64,000 nt of DNA from JAXGYX01 sp040772065 (GCA_040772065.1 JAXGYX010000001.1:1984001-2048000); one strand, 5' to 3'. Counted from the stretch's first letter, positions 16,577 through 25,052 are shown. Program-made: numbers and translations. Notes: a model not told the origin generated them from the letters alone.

Positions 16577-17430
16577 TGGATCGTAAAGAAAAACTAGAGT
16601 TGCAAAAATTTGCGACACAAATTCGCATTGAAACAGTCAAACAAGTTGTAGTCCGCGGCTTCGGTCACTTGGGTGGATCGCTGTCGATCGTGGACGCTTT
16701 GGCTGTTTTGTACGCCAAAGAAATGAGAGTGGATCCCAAAAACCCAACTTGGCCGGACCGTGACATCATGGTCTGCTCCAAAGGACACGCGGGCCCGGCG
16801 GTTTATTCCACTTTGGCGCTGAAGGGCTATTTCCCGATGGATGAGCTGAAAACGCTCAATCAGCCGGGCACCAACCTGCCAAGTCACTGTGACCGTAATT
16901 TGACGGTCGGTGTCGATATGACCACCGGATCTCTCGGTCAGGGCGTCTCCACAGGTATCGGCATGGCGCTGGCGCAAAAGGTGGATGGTAAGGATTCCCG
17001 CACCTATATTTTTGTAGGTGACGGTGAGAGTCAGGAAGGCCAGGTTTGGGAAGGCATGACGTTCGCCGCACAATATAAGCTGGACAATCTGGTGTTGTTC
17101 TTTGACTCTAACGGCAAACAGCTCGATGGTTACACGAAAGACGTCATGGATGTCAGAGATCTGCGAGCCAAAGCGGAAGCTTTTGGCTGGAACGCGGTCA
17201 GCGTGGATGGACATGATGTGGAAGCAATCGACAATGCCCTTCAGGAAGCCAAGACAGTGAAAGGTGTTCCAACCTGTATCGTGCTGAACACGGTCAAAGG
17301 TAAAGGCGCGCCTGAACTGGAAGCGATCTTGCTGAATCATCACAGCGCCATCAGCGAAGAGTTCGGTGCGAACGCCCTCGCTGGTTTGGAAAATGATCTT
17401 GCTGAAATTGAGAAGGAGCTGAAGGAATGA
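16576..17430 (+). CDS. Transketolase, N-terminal subunit
   Basis: This 284-residue protein is the thiamine diphosphate-binding half of a split transketolase. It shows FGHLGGSLSIVDALAVLY near the start, MVCSKGHAGPAVYSTLAL, and the diphosphate/metal motif GDGESQEGQVWEGM near residues 145-158 followed by DNLVLFFDSNG. Split transketolases are common in Clostridia and Archaea. Its ATG overlaps the last base of the pgk stop, and its own stop overlaps the C-terminal subunit gene by four bases, so the two halves should be made in equal amounts. Confidence 0.93.
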   Translation: MDRKEKLELQKFATQIRIETVKQVVVRGFGHLGGSLSIVDALAVLYAKEMRVDPKNPTWPDRDIMVCSKGHAGPAVYSTLALKGYFPMDELKTLNQPGTNLPSHCDRNLTVGVDMTTGSLGQGVSTGIGMALAQKVDGKDSRTYIFVGDGESQEGQVWEGMTFAAQYKLDNLVLFFDSNGKQLDGYTKDVMDVRDLRAKAEAFGWNAVSVDGHDVEAIDNALQEAKTVKGVPTCIVLNTVKGKGAPELEAILLNHHSAISEEFGANALAGLENDLAEIEKELKE

Positions 17431-18389
17431 TTAAAGTAATATACGATGGCACAACAGAGAAAGCCCTACACAAAGATGTGTTCGGCGCGACGATTGCCGA
17501 ATTGGCGGCGGAAGACAAAGACGTCATGTATCTTGACGCTGACGTCATGAATTCTTCCGGCACTTATAAATTCTGGCAGGCCAATCCCACCCGAGCGATC
17601 AACTGCGGAATCGCCGAGGCGAACATGATGGGTGTCGCGGCCGGTTTGGCCGCGATGGGTAAGAAACCCTACGCGACGACCTTCGCGCCCTTTGCCAGCA
17701 GAAGATGTTATGATCAGGTCTTCCTGTCGATCGGCTATGCGAAAAACGACGTGCGCATATACGGATCGGACGCCGGTGTCACAGCCGCGTTCAACGGCGG
17801 CACGCACATGCCGTTTGAGGACATGTCTCTGATGCGCGCGGTTCCACATTCCACCGTCATCGATGTCGCGGACGCGGTCCAGCTGAAATGGGTGCTGAAA
17901 GCGGTTAAGGACAACAAAGGTTTGACCTATATTCGCAGCACTCGCAAAAGCAATATCAAAGTTTATGACGAGTCCTCTGAGTTTGAACTGGGCAAAGGCA
18001 ATGTGGTTCGCGATGGTAAAGACGTGACGATTATCGCTGTCGGCATCATGGTCGGTGAGGCTCTGGGCGCTGCTGAGATACTCAAAGATAAAGGTATTGA
18101 TGCCCGCGTGGTGGATATGTTCACCGTTAAACCGATTGACGTTGATTTGGTGACCAAATGCGCCAAGGAAACCGGTTGCATCGTGACCGCCGAAAACCAT
18201 AATGTGATCGGTGGCCTGGGTGACGCGGTTGCCGCGGCTGTGTTGGCGAACGCGCCGGTACCGATGCTCAAACATGGTGTCCAAGATGAGTTTGGTCAAG
18301 TTGGTCCGCAACCTTATCTGCAGGAAGTGTACAAGCTGACCGCGAAAGATCTGGCTGAGACCGTTGAGAAAGCGCTCCAAATGAAATAA
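17427..18389 (+). CDS. Transketolase, C-terminal subunit
   Basis: The 320-residue partner carries the pyrimidine-binding and C-terminal domains. Recognisable parts are NCGIAEANMMGVAAGLA (with the catalytic Glu) near residues 53-70, YATTFAPFASRRCYDQ, and the C-terminal VVDMFTVKPID...TAENHNVIGGLGDAV. With the preceding subunit it moves two-carbon units between pentose phosphates and glyceraldehyde 3-phosphate. A strong terminator about 65 bp downstream closes the gap-pgk-transketolase unit. Confidence 0.93.
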   Translation: MIKVIYDGTTEKALHKDVFGATIAELAAEDKDVMYLDADVMNSSGTYKFWQANPTRAINCGIAEANMMGVAAGLAAMGKKPYATTFAPFASRRCYDQVFLSIGYAKNDVRIYGSDAGVTAAFNGGTHMPFEDMSLMRAVPHSTVIDVADAVQLKWVLKAVKDNKGLTYIRSTRKSNIKVYDESSEFELGKGNVVRDGKDVTIIAVGIMVGEALGAAEILKDKGIDARVVDMFTVKPIDVDLVTKCAKETGCIVTAENHNVIGGLGDAVAAAVLANAPVPMLKHGVQDEFGQVGPQPYLQEVYKLTAKDLAETVEKALQMK

Positions 18390-18452
18390 GCCGGACATGA
18401 CGTGCCGCTTTGAATGAGCGGTTGCGTCATTGACAATCCGTGCATTACAATT

Positions 18453-18487
18453 AAACGATCCGATTGATAGCAATCGGATCGTTTTTT
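18453..18487 (+). terminator. Rho-independent terminator after the transketolase genes
   Basis: AAACGATCCGATTG pairs perfectly with CAATCGGATCGTTT around a four-base loop (ATAG), and a run of T follows (18482-18487). It ends the gap-pgk-tkt operon. Confidence 0.9.
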
Positions 18488-18519
18488 GTAATTAATTAGG
18501 AGACAGGAGATTCGATCGA

Positions 18520-19374
18520 ATGAGAATAACCAATCTTCATCACAGTGGTTTTTCGGTGGAACTTGAACAGACTGTGCTGATTTTTGACTATTATCAAGAT
18601 CCGGCGCAGGTGTTACCGGCGATTCTAAAAAAAGGAAAACAAGTCATTTATTTTGTCTCGCATTGGCATCCCGACCACTATTCTCCGTTAATTTTGGAAA
18701 ATGCGGGAAATCCAAGCCATTATTATGTGATCGACCGACAGACCGTCGAACGGCATCACTTGGACAAGAAAATTGACGCTTCCCGATTATTGGTGGCCAA
18801 CGAGGGTGATCGTTTTTGGCGCGAAGCGGATGAAGCGATTCGGCTGCCGGATATTGAGAGTTTGGCGGTATTTGGTTCGACGGACGAAGGAGTCTCTTAT
18901 CTGCTGCGCGCCCAACCGGATTCGGAAAAGGTCGCCGATCGACGGACCGGCCTGATCTATCACGCTGGTGACCTAAATGACTGGGACTGGCAAGATGACC
19001 CGTCGCCAAATCCGGCCATGCGTATGGCGTATCGCGAACAATTGTTTAAGGTTAAAGAATATTTGGATATTTCAATAGCCGCCGAACGTGTAGGCGGCGA
19101 TCAGCCAACCGGAGATGATCTGAACGGGTTTGACAATCTGCCCATGATCGATCTCGCTTTTGTTCCGGTGGATCAGCGCTTGGGAGCGATGGCTTTCAGC
19201 GGTGCTGAAATTTTGCTGGAATATTTTATACCGAAGTTGATTGTTCCGATGCACTTGAACGGGGGAACCGATTTGCCAAATGAACTCGCTCGTCGGCTGA
19301 ACAAATGTGCGGGTCACGAGCAAACTCAGGTCGTTCAGCTGGTTGAATCCGGCTATGTTTTTGACACTGAATAA
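18520..19374 (+). CDS. Metallo-beta-lactamase fold hydrolase
   Basis: This 284-residue protein belongs to the L-ascorbate lactonase-like or UlaG-like branch of the metallo-beta-lactamase fold (COG2220 type). The metal motif is SHWHPDHYSP near residues 47-56, and a later His/Asp ligand pair is likely in IYHAGDLNDWDW (residues about 147-158) and VPMHLNGG (residues about 243-250). The substrate is unknown. AGGAGACAGGAG precedes the ATG. It lies alone between a terminator and the glyoxalase gene, from which it is separated by 46 bp, so the two may share a transcript. Confidence 0.75.
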   Translation: MRITNLHHSGFSVELEQTVLIFDYYQDPAQVLPAILKKGKQVIYFVSHWHPDHYSPLILENAGNPSHYYVIDRQTVERHHLDKKIDASRLLVANEGDRFWREADEAIRLPDIESLAVFGSTDEGVSYLLRAQPDSEKVADRRTGLIYHAGDLNDWDWQDDPSPNPAMRMAYREQLFKVKEYLDISIAAERVGGDQPTGDDLNGFDNLPMIDLAFVPVDQRLGAMAFSGAEILLEYFIPKLIVPMHLNGGTDLPNELARRLNKCAGHEQTQVVQLVESGYVFDTE

Positions 19375-19420
19375 GATAGATACAAAGTTGACCGGAAACA
19401 AATGAAAGTAGGAAAAGCAA

Positions 19421-19798
19421 ATGGAATTTACTTATCGTCACACCAACATCAATGTCCAAGACCTTGACAAGTCGATAGAATTTTATAAAAAGGCGCTGGG
19501 CCTCACTGTCAGCAGAGAGAAGACCGCCGGGGATGGAAGCTTCAAATTGGTCTATCTGACCGATGAGAACCGGGCGACGGAAATCGAGCTGACCTGGCTG
19601 CGAGATCACGCGGAGCGGGCGTACAACCTTGGTGAGAATGAATGGCACATCTGTTTTGGTGTCGATGACTATGACGCGGCCCATAAACATCATGAGGAAA
19701 TGGATTGTATCTGCTTTGAAAATTCCGCGATGGGTCTATATTTCATTTCGGATCCCGACGGGTACTGGATCGAAATCGTGCCAAATAAAAGACGGTAA
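19421..19798 (+). CDS. Glyoxalase I-like protein (VOC superfamily)
   Basis: This 125-residue protein has the vicinal oxygen chelate fold: YRHTNINVQDLDKSIEFYKK at the start (metal His), EIELTWLRDH with a metal Glu, EWHICFGVDDYDAAHKHHEE with a second His, and FISDPDGYWIEIVPNKR with a second Glu. These are the four ligands of lactoylglutathione lyase. It may detoxify methylglyoxal, a by-product of triose phosphates made by the genes upstream, though a different thiol may be used where glutathione is missing. Confidence 0.85.
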   Translation: MEFTYRHTNINVQDLDKSIEFYKKALGLTVSREKTAGDGSFKLVYLTDENRATEIELTWLRDHAERAYNLGENEWHICFGVDDYDAAHKHHEEMDCICFENSAMGLYFISDPDGYWIEIVPNKRR

Positions 19799-19849
19799 AC
19801 TTGCGCTCGGATTGCAATCCGCCCAATTGATCCAGTCTTAAGATGAGAC

Positions 19850-19878
19850 TTGCAAATTACAAGCAATCGTGATATTCT
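19850..19878 (+). promoter_or_regulatory. Promoter of the rplU operon
   Basis: TTGCAA (19850-19855) and TATTCT (19873-19878) are 17 bp apart. Transcription would begin near 19885, at the start of the structured leader. Confidence 0.6.
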
Positions 19879-19883
19879 CATTC

Positions 19884-19968
19884 GGTGACCGCATAACTGG
19901 GGTTTTTGAAATATCTGTCTGACAGGTAACCTAATCAGTTAGCGAGACTTTTAGGAGGTGCACAGAAT
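19884..19968 (+). promoter_or_regulatory. Likely L21 leader (ribosomal protein autoregulatory element)
   Basis: The 85-nt leader of rplU can fold: TAACTG (19894-19899) pairs with CAGTTA (19936-19941), with an inner hairpin around CTGTCTGACAG. GGTGACC and GGTAACC are repeated on the two sides, and AGGAGGTG follows as the ribosome binding site. The layout recalls the L21 leader known in Bacillota, thought to respond to L21 or L27. I assign it from position and memory of the motif, not from a covariance search. Confidence 0.55.
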
Positions 19969-20274
19969 ATGTATGCAGTGATTGCGACCGGCGGCAAACA
20001 GTACAAGGTTGCCGTGGGAGACGAGATCTTTATCGAGAAGCTCACCGGCGAAGTTGGGGATGAAGTTTCTTTCGAAGAGGTTTTATTGGTTTCAGATGAG
20101 GGTTCGCTGAAGGCCGGGGCCGAGGCCGCTGACGTCAAGGTGACCGGAGAAATCGTGAAGCAGGGCCTGGGTAAGAAGATTGTTGTCTTTAAGTACAAAT
20201 CCAAAAAGGGATATCGCCGTAAACAAGGTCATAGACAGCCATACACCCGTGTGGCGATCCGGGCGATCGGATAA
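19969..20274 (+). CDS. rplU: Large ribosomal subunit protein bL21
   Basis: This 101-residue protein binds 23S rRNA. It starts MYAVIATGGKQYKVAVGDEIFIEKL and ends in the basic stretch YKSKKGYRRKQGHRQPYTRV, both characteristic of bL21. The length is normal. A strong AGGAGGTG site precedes the ATG. It heads the conserved rplU-prp-rpmA group. Confidence 0.97.
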   Translation: MYAVIATGGKQYKVAVGDEIFIEKLTGEVGDEVSFEEVLLVSDEGSLKAGAEAADVKVTGEIVKQGLGKKIVVFKYKSKKGYRRKQGHRQPYTRVAIRAIG

Positions 20275-20286
20275 CCTCGTCAGCTT

Positions 20287-20652
20287 ATGATCATCGTCAA
20301 AATATTCCGGGACAAGCAGGGAACACCGTATGGGTTCAGCTGCAAGGGACATTCGGACCACGCTCCGATGGGATTTGATATCTTTTGTTCCGCGGTCACC
20401 GCGATGGCGGGCGCGACCATTACCGGATTGACGGACGTGTTGATGCTGAAACCTCGCTATTCGCTTTCGGAAGGTGACATCGAGTGCGAAGTGGACTTGC
20501 GCTCGGACCTGACCAAAGAGCAAAGAGATGGCGCGGTCTTGCTGTTCAAGACATTTGAACTGGGCTGTAAACAGATCGTGGATAGCTACGAAGAACAGAA
20601 CATATTATTGATAGGGCACAATATGGAGGTGCAGGACAATGTTGAAACTTAA
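20287..20652 (+). CDS. prp: Ribosomal-processing cysteine protease Prp
   Basis: Prp removes the N-terminal extension of bL27 so that the ribosome can function. The 121-residue protein has the catalytic dyad at the same numbers as the staphylococcal enzyme: H22 in KGHSDHAP and C34 in GFDIFCSAVT. It sits between rplU and rpmA, and its 3' end overlaps rpmA by 14 bases. The neighbouring L27 has the expected cleavage sequence, so enzyme and substrate are made together. Confidence 0.93.
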   Translation: MIIVKIFRDKQGTPYGFSCKGHSDHAPMGFDIFCSAVTAMAGATITGLTDVLMLKPRYSLSEGDIECEVDLRSDLTKEQRDGAVLLFKTFELGCKQIVDSYEEQNILLIGHNMEVQDNVET

Positions 20653-20920
20653 CTTACAACTTCTTGCCCATAAAATGGGTGTTGGCAGTACTAAAAATGG
20701 CCGTGACTCCGAATCAAAGCGTCTCGGCACCAAGAGGGCGGACGGTCAGTTTGTTTTGGCGGGCAATATTTTGGTCCGTCAGCGCGGCACCAAGATTCAT
20801 CCCGGCACGAATGTCGGTCTGGGCAAGGACGACACCCTCTACGCTTTGGTGGACGGCAAGGTTTGCTTTGAGCGTAAAGGAAAAGATAGAAAAAAAGTCA
20901 GCGTCTATCCTGTCGCGTAA
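20639..20920 (+). CDS. rpmA: Large ribosomal subunit protein bL27, with cleavable N-terminus
   Basis: This 93-residue protein reaches the peptidyl transferase centre with its N-terminal tail. It starts MLKLNLQLLA followed by HKMGVGSTKNGRDS. The first ten residues match the extension cut off by Prp in Bacillota (LNLQFFA in Staphylococcus), with cleavage expected between Ala10 and His11. The rest (GTKIHPGTNVGLGKDDTLYAL) is ordinary L27. GGAGGTG lies upstream inside prp. Confidence 0.97.
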   Translation: MLKLNLQLLAHKMGVGSTKNGRDSESKRLGTKRADGQFVLAGNILVRQRGTKIHPGTNVGLGKDDTLYALVDGKVCFERKGKDRKKVSVYPVA

Positions 20921-20953
20921 TCACGCGTGTACAGGAAATGGATGTGTATGATT

Positions 20954-20985
20954 AAGAGTTTGGCCATGTGTTAAACTCTTTTTTA
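20954..20985 (+). terminator. Rho-independent terminator after rpmA
   Basis: AAGAGTTT and AAACTCTT form a hairpin with an 11-nt loop, followed by TTTTTA. It separates rplU-prp-rpmA from obg. Confidence 0.8.
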
Positions 20986-21033
20986 TTTAATTGATCACTC
21001 TTGAGGTGAGTGGAGCGAAAGTGAGAGAAACCG

Positions 21034-22302
21034 GTGTTTATTGATCAAGCTAAAATATATATTTGCGCGGGACGCGGCGGAGATGGCCATGTATCATTTC
21101 ACACCGCTAAATACCTGCCTAACGGTGGTCCCGACGGCGGCGATGGTGGGAGAGGTGGAGATATCTACTTTGTCGCGAATGAGAATCTGACGAGCTTGCA
21201 GGATTTTCGTTATAAACGAAAATATAAAGCCGAGGATGGTCAGTCGGGCGGCAAAAAAAAGATGTCCGGACGGTCGGGCGAACACCTGACGATTGAGGTG
21301 CCGGCCGGCACCTTGCTATGGGACGCTGAGATGGATCGCCTGCTGGCCGATCTGCGGGAGCCGGGTGTGCCGGTGCTGATCGCCAAGGGAGGAGCGGGAG
21401 GAAGAGGAAACGCGAATTTCGCGAATGCCGTCCGTAGAGCGCCCAATTTCGCAAAGGCGGGCAGAGTTGGACAGGAATATAATTTGCGGATTGAGCTAAA
21501 GTTGTTGGCGGATGTGGGATTGTTGGGACTGCCGAACGTCGGCAAGTCGACATTGCTATCCGTTTTATCGGCGGCCAAACCTAAAATAGCCGATTATCAT
21601 TTCACCACGCTCTCGCCGAATCTCGGTATTTGTCAGGTGGATGAACATAACTTTGTCATGGCGGACATTCCGGGCCTGATCCCCGGAGCCAGTCAGGGAG
21701 CGGGCTTGGGACTTGATTTTTTGCGACATGTCGAACGCAGTCGCTTGCTGGTGCACCTGGTCGATGTTTCGGGCAGTGAAGGACGTGATCCGATTGAAGA
21801 TTTCGATCAAATCAATTTAGAGTTGGGTTTACATGATGAGCGCCTGGCGTCACGTCCGCAAATTGTGGTGGCCAGCAAAATTGATCTTGCCACTCCGGAG
21901 CAACTGGAGCGATTTCATCAGATCATGGAGGGCAGAGGTTTTGCTGTATACGATATCTGCGCGCCGATCCACGAAGGAACCGACAAGCTGCTAAAAGCGA
22001 TCTCGGCAAAATTGAAAACGCTGCCGATGACTGTGTTGACTCAGATACCTACGACGGAACATAAAATCTATGAGGCACCGACCTCTCTTTTCAACATTCA
22101 CAAAGACGACGAGGGGTATCATGTGAGGGGAGAATGGGCGGAGCACCTTGTCCGGTCAACCAACTTCAATGATCCGGAATCGTTGAACTATTTTCAGCGC
22201 ATGTTGCGCCGCAAAGGTGTGATAGAGGCGCTTGAGCAAAAGGGAATTCAGGAAGGCGAGACGGTGATCATGGAAGAGTTGGAATTTGAATTCATACCTT
22301 GA
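21034..22302 (+). CDS. obg: Obg GTPase (ribosome assembly, stress)
   Basis: The 422-residue GTPase acts in late 50S assembly. The glycine-rich Obg fold fills residues 1-158 (ICAGRGGDGHVSFHTAK, PDGGDGGRGG). The G domain follows with G1 GLPNVGKST, G3 DIPGLIPGA and G4 ASKID. The C-terminal OCT domain, which only some Obg proteins have, is at about 345-422 (YHVRGEWAEHLVRSTNF). The start is a GTG at 21034 with only a weak upstream site. The position after rpmA is conserved in Bacillota. Confidence 0.95.
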   Translation: MFIDQAKIYICAGRGGDGHVSFHTAKYLPNGGPDGGDGGRGGDIYFVANENLTSLQDFRYKRKYKAEDGQSGGKKKMSGRSGEHLTIEVPAGTLLWDAEMDRLLADLREPGVPVLIAKGGAGGRGNANFANAVRRAPNFAKAGRVGQEYNLRIELKLLADVGLLGLPNVGKSTLLSVLSAAKPKIADYHFTTLSPNLGICQVDEHNFVMADIPGLIPGASQGAGLGLDFLRHVERSRLLVHLVDVSGSEGRDPIEDFDQINLELGLHDERLASRPQIVVASKIDLATPEQLERFHQIMEGRGFAVYDICAPIHEGTDKLLKAISAKLKTLPMTVLTQIPTTEHKIYEAPTSLFNIHKDDEGYHVRGEWAEHLVRSTNFNDPESLNYFQRMLRRKGVIEALEQKGIQEGETVIMEELEFEFIP

Positions 22303-22349
22303 TATCCGACATCGAGATATTGGTAAAGAGATAGATGAGGAGTGAGACA

Positions 22350-22655
22350 ATGCTCACAAGCAAACAGCGAGCGTATTTGAGAAAAATGGCACATGACCTG
22401 ACGCCGATCATGACAATCGGCAAAGATGGATTGGGAGAGAACAGTTTGGATCAAGTTAGAACAATATTTCCCCAACATGAATTGGTCAAGATCAATTTGC
22501 TGAAGACCTGTGATGAAAATCCTAAAGTTGTCGCCCATCGGGTGGCCGCCGCCACGGACTCCGAGGTTGTTCAGGTGGTGGGGCACCGGTTTGTGTTGTA
22601 CCGCCACTCGCGCAAATTGGCGGAGAAGGGCAAGGCGATTTCTCTGCCTTATTAA
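22350..22655 (+). CDS. yhbY: YhbY-type CRM-domain RNA-binding protein
   Basis: This 101-residue protein is a stand-alone CRM domain that associates with pre-50S particles. Family features: MLTSKQRAYLRKMAHDLTPI at the start, IGKDGLGENSLDQV with the GxxG loop, LVKINLLKTC and the end VVQVVGHRFVLYRHSRK. I chose the ATG at 22350 because TGAGGAGTGAG lies just before it; the ATG at 22335 is part of that site. It follows obg by 47 bp and is probably cotranscribed. Confidence 0.9.
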   Translation: MLTSKQRAYLRKMAHDLTPIMTIGKDGLGENSLDQVRTIFPQHELVKINLLKTCDENPKVVAHRVAAATDSEVVQVVGHRFVLYRHSRKLAEKGKAISLPY

Positions 22656-22784
22656 ATCAACAGCTTAAACCGTCAACAAAATCTATTTTTAGCTGATAAA
22701 TGTAACATTTATTCGTGCAGAAGACGGGCGGATACCGTATAATGTGTACATATCAAAGATCCTAACGGAAGAAAGGGTGTTTTT

Positions 22785-22949
22785 ATGAAGAAATATGTAT
22801 GCGATCTGTGTGGTTATGTTTACGATCCGGCTGAAGGCGATCCCGACAACGGTGTGGCCGCCGGCACAGCTTTTGAGGATGTTCCGGCCGATTGGGTTTG
22901 CCCATTATGTGGAGCGTCGAAAGAAGATTTCAGCGTCATGGATGACTGA
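22785..22949 (+). CDS. Rubredoxin
   Basis: This short gene encodes a 54-residue electron carrier with a single iron held by four cysteines, C6 and C9 in CDLCGY and C39 and C42 in CPLCGA. The aromatic and acidic pattern (YVYDPAEGDPDNGV, DWVCPLCG) is that of a classical rubredoxin. GAAAGG precedes the ATG, and TATAAT at 22738-22743 may be its -10 box. It lies directly before the flavodiiron protein gene, its likely partner in reducing oxygen or nitric oxide. Confidence 0.95.
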   Translation: MKKYVCDLCGYVYDPAEGDPDNGVAAGTAFEDVPADWVCPLCGASKEDFSVMDD

Positions 22950-22982
22950 TTTCGCACATCGCTTCCAACGCGTTTGACGTGT

Positions 22983-23021
22983 GAGTACTCGTTACGCATT
23001 CTCCGTGACGAGTACTTTTTC
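22983..23021 (+). terminator. Terminator after the rubredoxin gene
   Basis: GAGTACTCGTTACG and CGTGACGAGTACT form a nearly perfect stem followed by TTTTT. It lies between the rubredoxin and flavodiiron genes, so the second gene is either read through at a lower level or has its own start. Confidence 0.8.
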
Positions 23022-23049
23022 ATTAATTTAGATGGAGGTCTGAAACTCT

Positions 23050-24258
23050 ATGCCGATACAACCTATTTGCAACAACGTTCTGGAAGTTGGCGCGAGCCAT
23101 CCCGATCGCCAGCTGTTTGACGCCCTGATGCCGACACCTTTCGGTACGACCTATAACTCATATTTGGTCATCGGCGAGGAAGCGACCGCGCTGATCGACC
23201 CTGTCGATCCCGAAAAAGCAAAAGACTTGATTTACAACCTTAAGGAAGCGGGAGTTGAGAAGCTAGACTATATTATCATTCTTCATACCGAGCAAGATCA
23301 CTCCGGAACGACCCCGCTCCTGCAGAAATTGTATCCCGAAGCGAAGCTGGTTGGGACGAAAAAAGTGCAGGAATTGATGGAGTCACATCTGCATATCCCG
23401 CCTTCCGACTTCTTAACGGTCGCGGAAGGTGATCAGCTTGATCTTGGCGGTAAATTGCTGACATTTTATCCAATCCCCTTCGCCCACTGGCCCGACAACA
23501 CCGCCTGCATGCTCGAAGAGGACCGTGTTCTTTTTTCCAGCGATTTGTTTGGCTCTCACTACGCGGATACCAAAGTCTTTTCGACCTCAGGAAACGATCA
23601 ACGGATCGCGGCGCGCAATTATTTCGCGGAGATCATGATGCCGTTTCGCGCTCAGTGCGCGAAATACACCAAGAAATTTCGTGAAATGGCGCCGAACCTG
23701 GTCGCGCCGTCACATGGACCCGTCTGGTATGATCCTAGACATATTTTTGATTTGTACGAAAGTTGGACCAACAATAAGGTGCGCAGGAGCGTGGTGATCG
23801 GCTATGTCAGCATGCACGAAAGCACCGAGAAGATTGTGGAGGCCCTGACCTTGAACCTTAATCGGCACGGACTGTCTGTCGTCTGCCGCAACATCGCCGA
23901 GGAACCGTCCAGTCTGATGCTTGTCACCGGCCATGTGGCGAGCGATTTGGTTGACGCTGCCGCCTTCATCCTAGGCACGCCGACTGTGTTGGGTGGTCCT
24001 CACCCGGCGGCCGCGTACGCGGCGATACTGGTCAACGCGTTAAAACCCAAGAATCGCTATTTCGGCGTGGTTGGATCGTTTGGCTGGGCGACAAAGGCGG
24101 CAGACACGATTGAAGCACTGACGGGCTCATACAAGGCGGAGCGCCTGGAGCCGCTGCTGATCAAGGGGCTGCCCACCGAGGAAGACTATCAGACGATCAA
24201 GGAATACGCGGACGATTTGGCGGAGAAAATTCTCGCGCTTGAAGACGTGATCACCTGA
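23050..24258 (+). CDS. Flavodiiron protein (rubredoxin:oxygen/NO reductase)
   Basis: This 402-residue enzyme reduces oxygen to water, or nitric oxide to nitrous oxide, protecting anaerobes. The N-terminal metallo-beta-lactamase-like half holds the diiron site, with HTEQDHSG (HxExDH) near residues 77-84 and APSHGPVW near 219-226. The C-terminal flavodoxin half (residues about 255-395) begins VVIGYVSMHESTEKI and contains TPTVLGGPHPAA and FGVVGSFGWATKA. Electrons come from rubredoxin, encoded just upstream. The length is normal for the two-domain class. Confidence 0.94.
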   Translation: MPIQPICNNVLEVGASHPDRQLFDALMPTPFGTTYNSYLVIGEEATALIDPVDPEKAKDLIYNLKEAGVEKLDYIIILHTEQDHSGTTPLLQKLYPEAKLVGTKKVQELMESHLHIPPSDFLTVAEGDQLDLGGKLLTFYPIPFAHWPDNTACMLEEDRVLFSSDLFGSHYADTKVFSTSGNDQRIAARNYFAEIMMPFRAQCAKYTKKFREMAPNLVAPSHGPVWYDPRHIFDLYESWTNNKVRRSVVIGYVSMHESTEKIVEALTLNLNRHGLSVVCRNIAEEPSSLMLVTGHVASDLVDAAAFILGTPTVLGGPHPAAAYAAILVNALKPKNRYFGVVGSFGWATKAADTIEALTGSYKAERLEPLLIKGLPTEEDYQTIKEYADDLAEKILALEDVIT

Positions 24259-24323
24259 CCTCCGATCGGCTCTCCTCCGCGAGAGGTCGAATCGCCATAG
24301 ACAAAAACGAAGATATTTCATTT

Positions 24324-24356
24324 AAAACGGTCACCCACGATTGAGTGACCGTTTTT
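24324..24356. terminator. Bidirectional terminator between convergent genes
   Basis: AAAACGGTCAC and GTGACCGTTTT form an 11-bp stem with A and T runs on either side, so it can serve both the rightward flavodiiron gene and the leftward DUF4364 gene. Confidence 0.85.
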
Positions 24357-24375
24357 ATTGTGTTTCGCGGTGTGG

Positions 24376-24927
24376 TTATTGTCCTTCCGTCAAAAAACGC
24401 AATAATGTGGGATATAAATTTTCGGTATCATTCAACCAATTTTCACATATCTGTTTGGCGAGCTGCTCCTGTGGAACGTTGACACTGATTTGCATTAGGA
24501 TGGTGCCTTTGTCTCGATGAGTTAGCTCGACCTGCCAGCCTTGTGTGATTGAAGGACTGTAATCGGCGGTTACCGATTCTTCATGTCGGGCAGCATCTCC
24601 GATCTCCGCCACAGCCTGACGCAGATTGCGCTGCACCGGAATCGGAATTGTGTGCTCCAGCGCCGCGAGTACCTGCTTCCCGGACTCCGTTATCGAATAA
24701 CGCATGATCGGCTGACCCGCTGCGTCGGTCTGCGTCTCGCCCTTTCGTTGCGCGAGATATAACAGACCATCTCGGATCAACTCCTGACTTAAGTCGCTGA
24801 AAGTGAAATAGTCCATATAAAAAGTATTCAACGACGCCGTCATCAGCTGATGGTGCGTCAAATCTGATGAATGATTCACCAAATAAAGCAAAATCACTTT
24901 TTTGTTGACAATGTTTTCACCCGACAT
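24376..24927 (-). CDS. DUF4364 family winged-helix protein
   Basis: This 183-residue protein belongs to DUF4364, found mainly in Clostridia. The N-terminal region looks like a winged helix (VNKKVILLYLVNHSSDLTHHQLM, then FSDLSQELIRDGLLYLAQRK and MRYSITESGKQVLAAL), similar to PadR- or MarR-like regulators. The C-terminal half is a beta-rich domain of unknown job. It is transcribed alone between terminators. A DNA-binding role is likely but no target is known. Confidence 0.8.
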   Translation of the reverse strand: MSGENIVNKKVILLYLVNHSSDLTHHQLMTASLNTFYMDYFTFSDLSQELIRDGLLYLAQRKGETQTDAAGQPIMRYSITESGKQVLAALEHTIPIPVQRNLRQAVAEIGDAARHEESVTADYSPSITQGWQVELTHRDKGTILMQISVNVPQEQLAKQICENWLNDTENLYPTLLRFLTEGQ

Positions 24928-24967
24928 GGGACCGTCCTCTTTTTGTTAGTGATCGTTGGTATCGCGT

Positions 24968-25003
24968 AAAAAAGCCATGCTCCGCACGGAGCACGGCTTT
25001 TTT
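24968..25003 (-). terminator. Terminator of the ilvC gene
   Basis: AAAAAAGCC-A-TGCTCCG and CGGAGCA-C-GGCTTTTTT form a long stem with one mismatch and A/T runs on both sides. It lies 50 bp after the ilvC stop codon on the minus strand. Confidence 0.88.
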
Positions 25004-25052
25004 GGATTTAGCGAAGATGATGGGGTCGAGTCCGCTGTCGATCATGATTCAA

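Noticed and set aside
17466..18473. Open frame of 335 codons on the minus strand opposite transketolase C
   Set aside because: It mirrors a well-supported gene, its product is His/Asn-rich without family features, and long antisense frames arise from the codon bias here.
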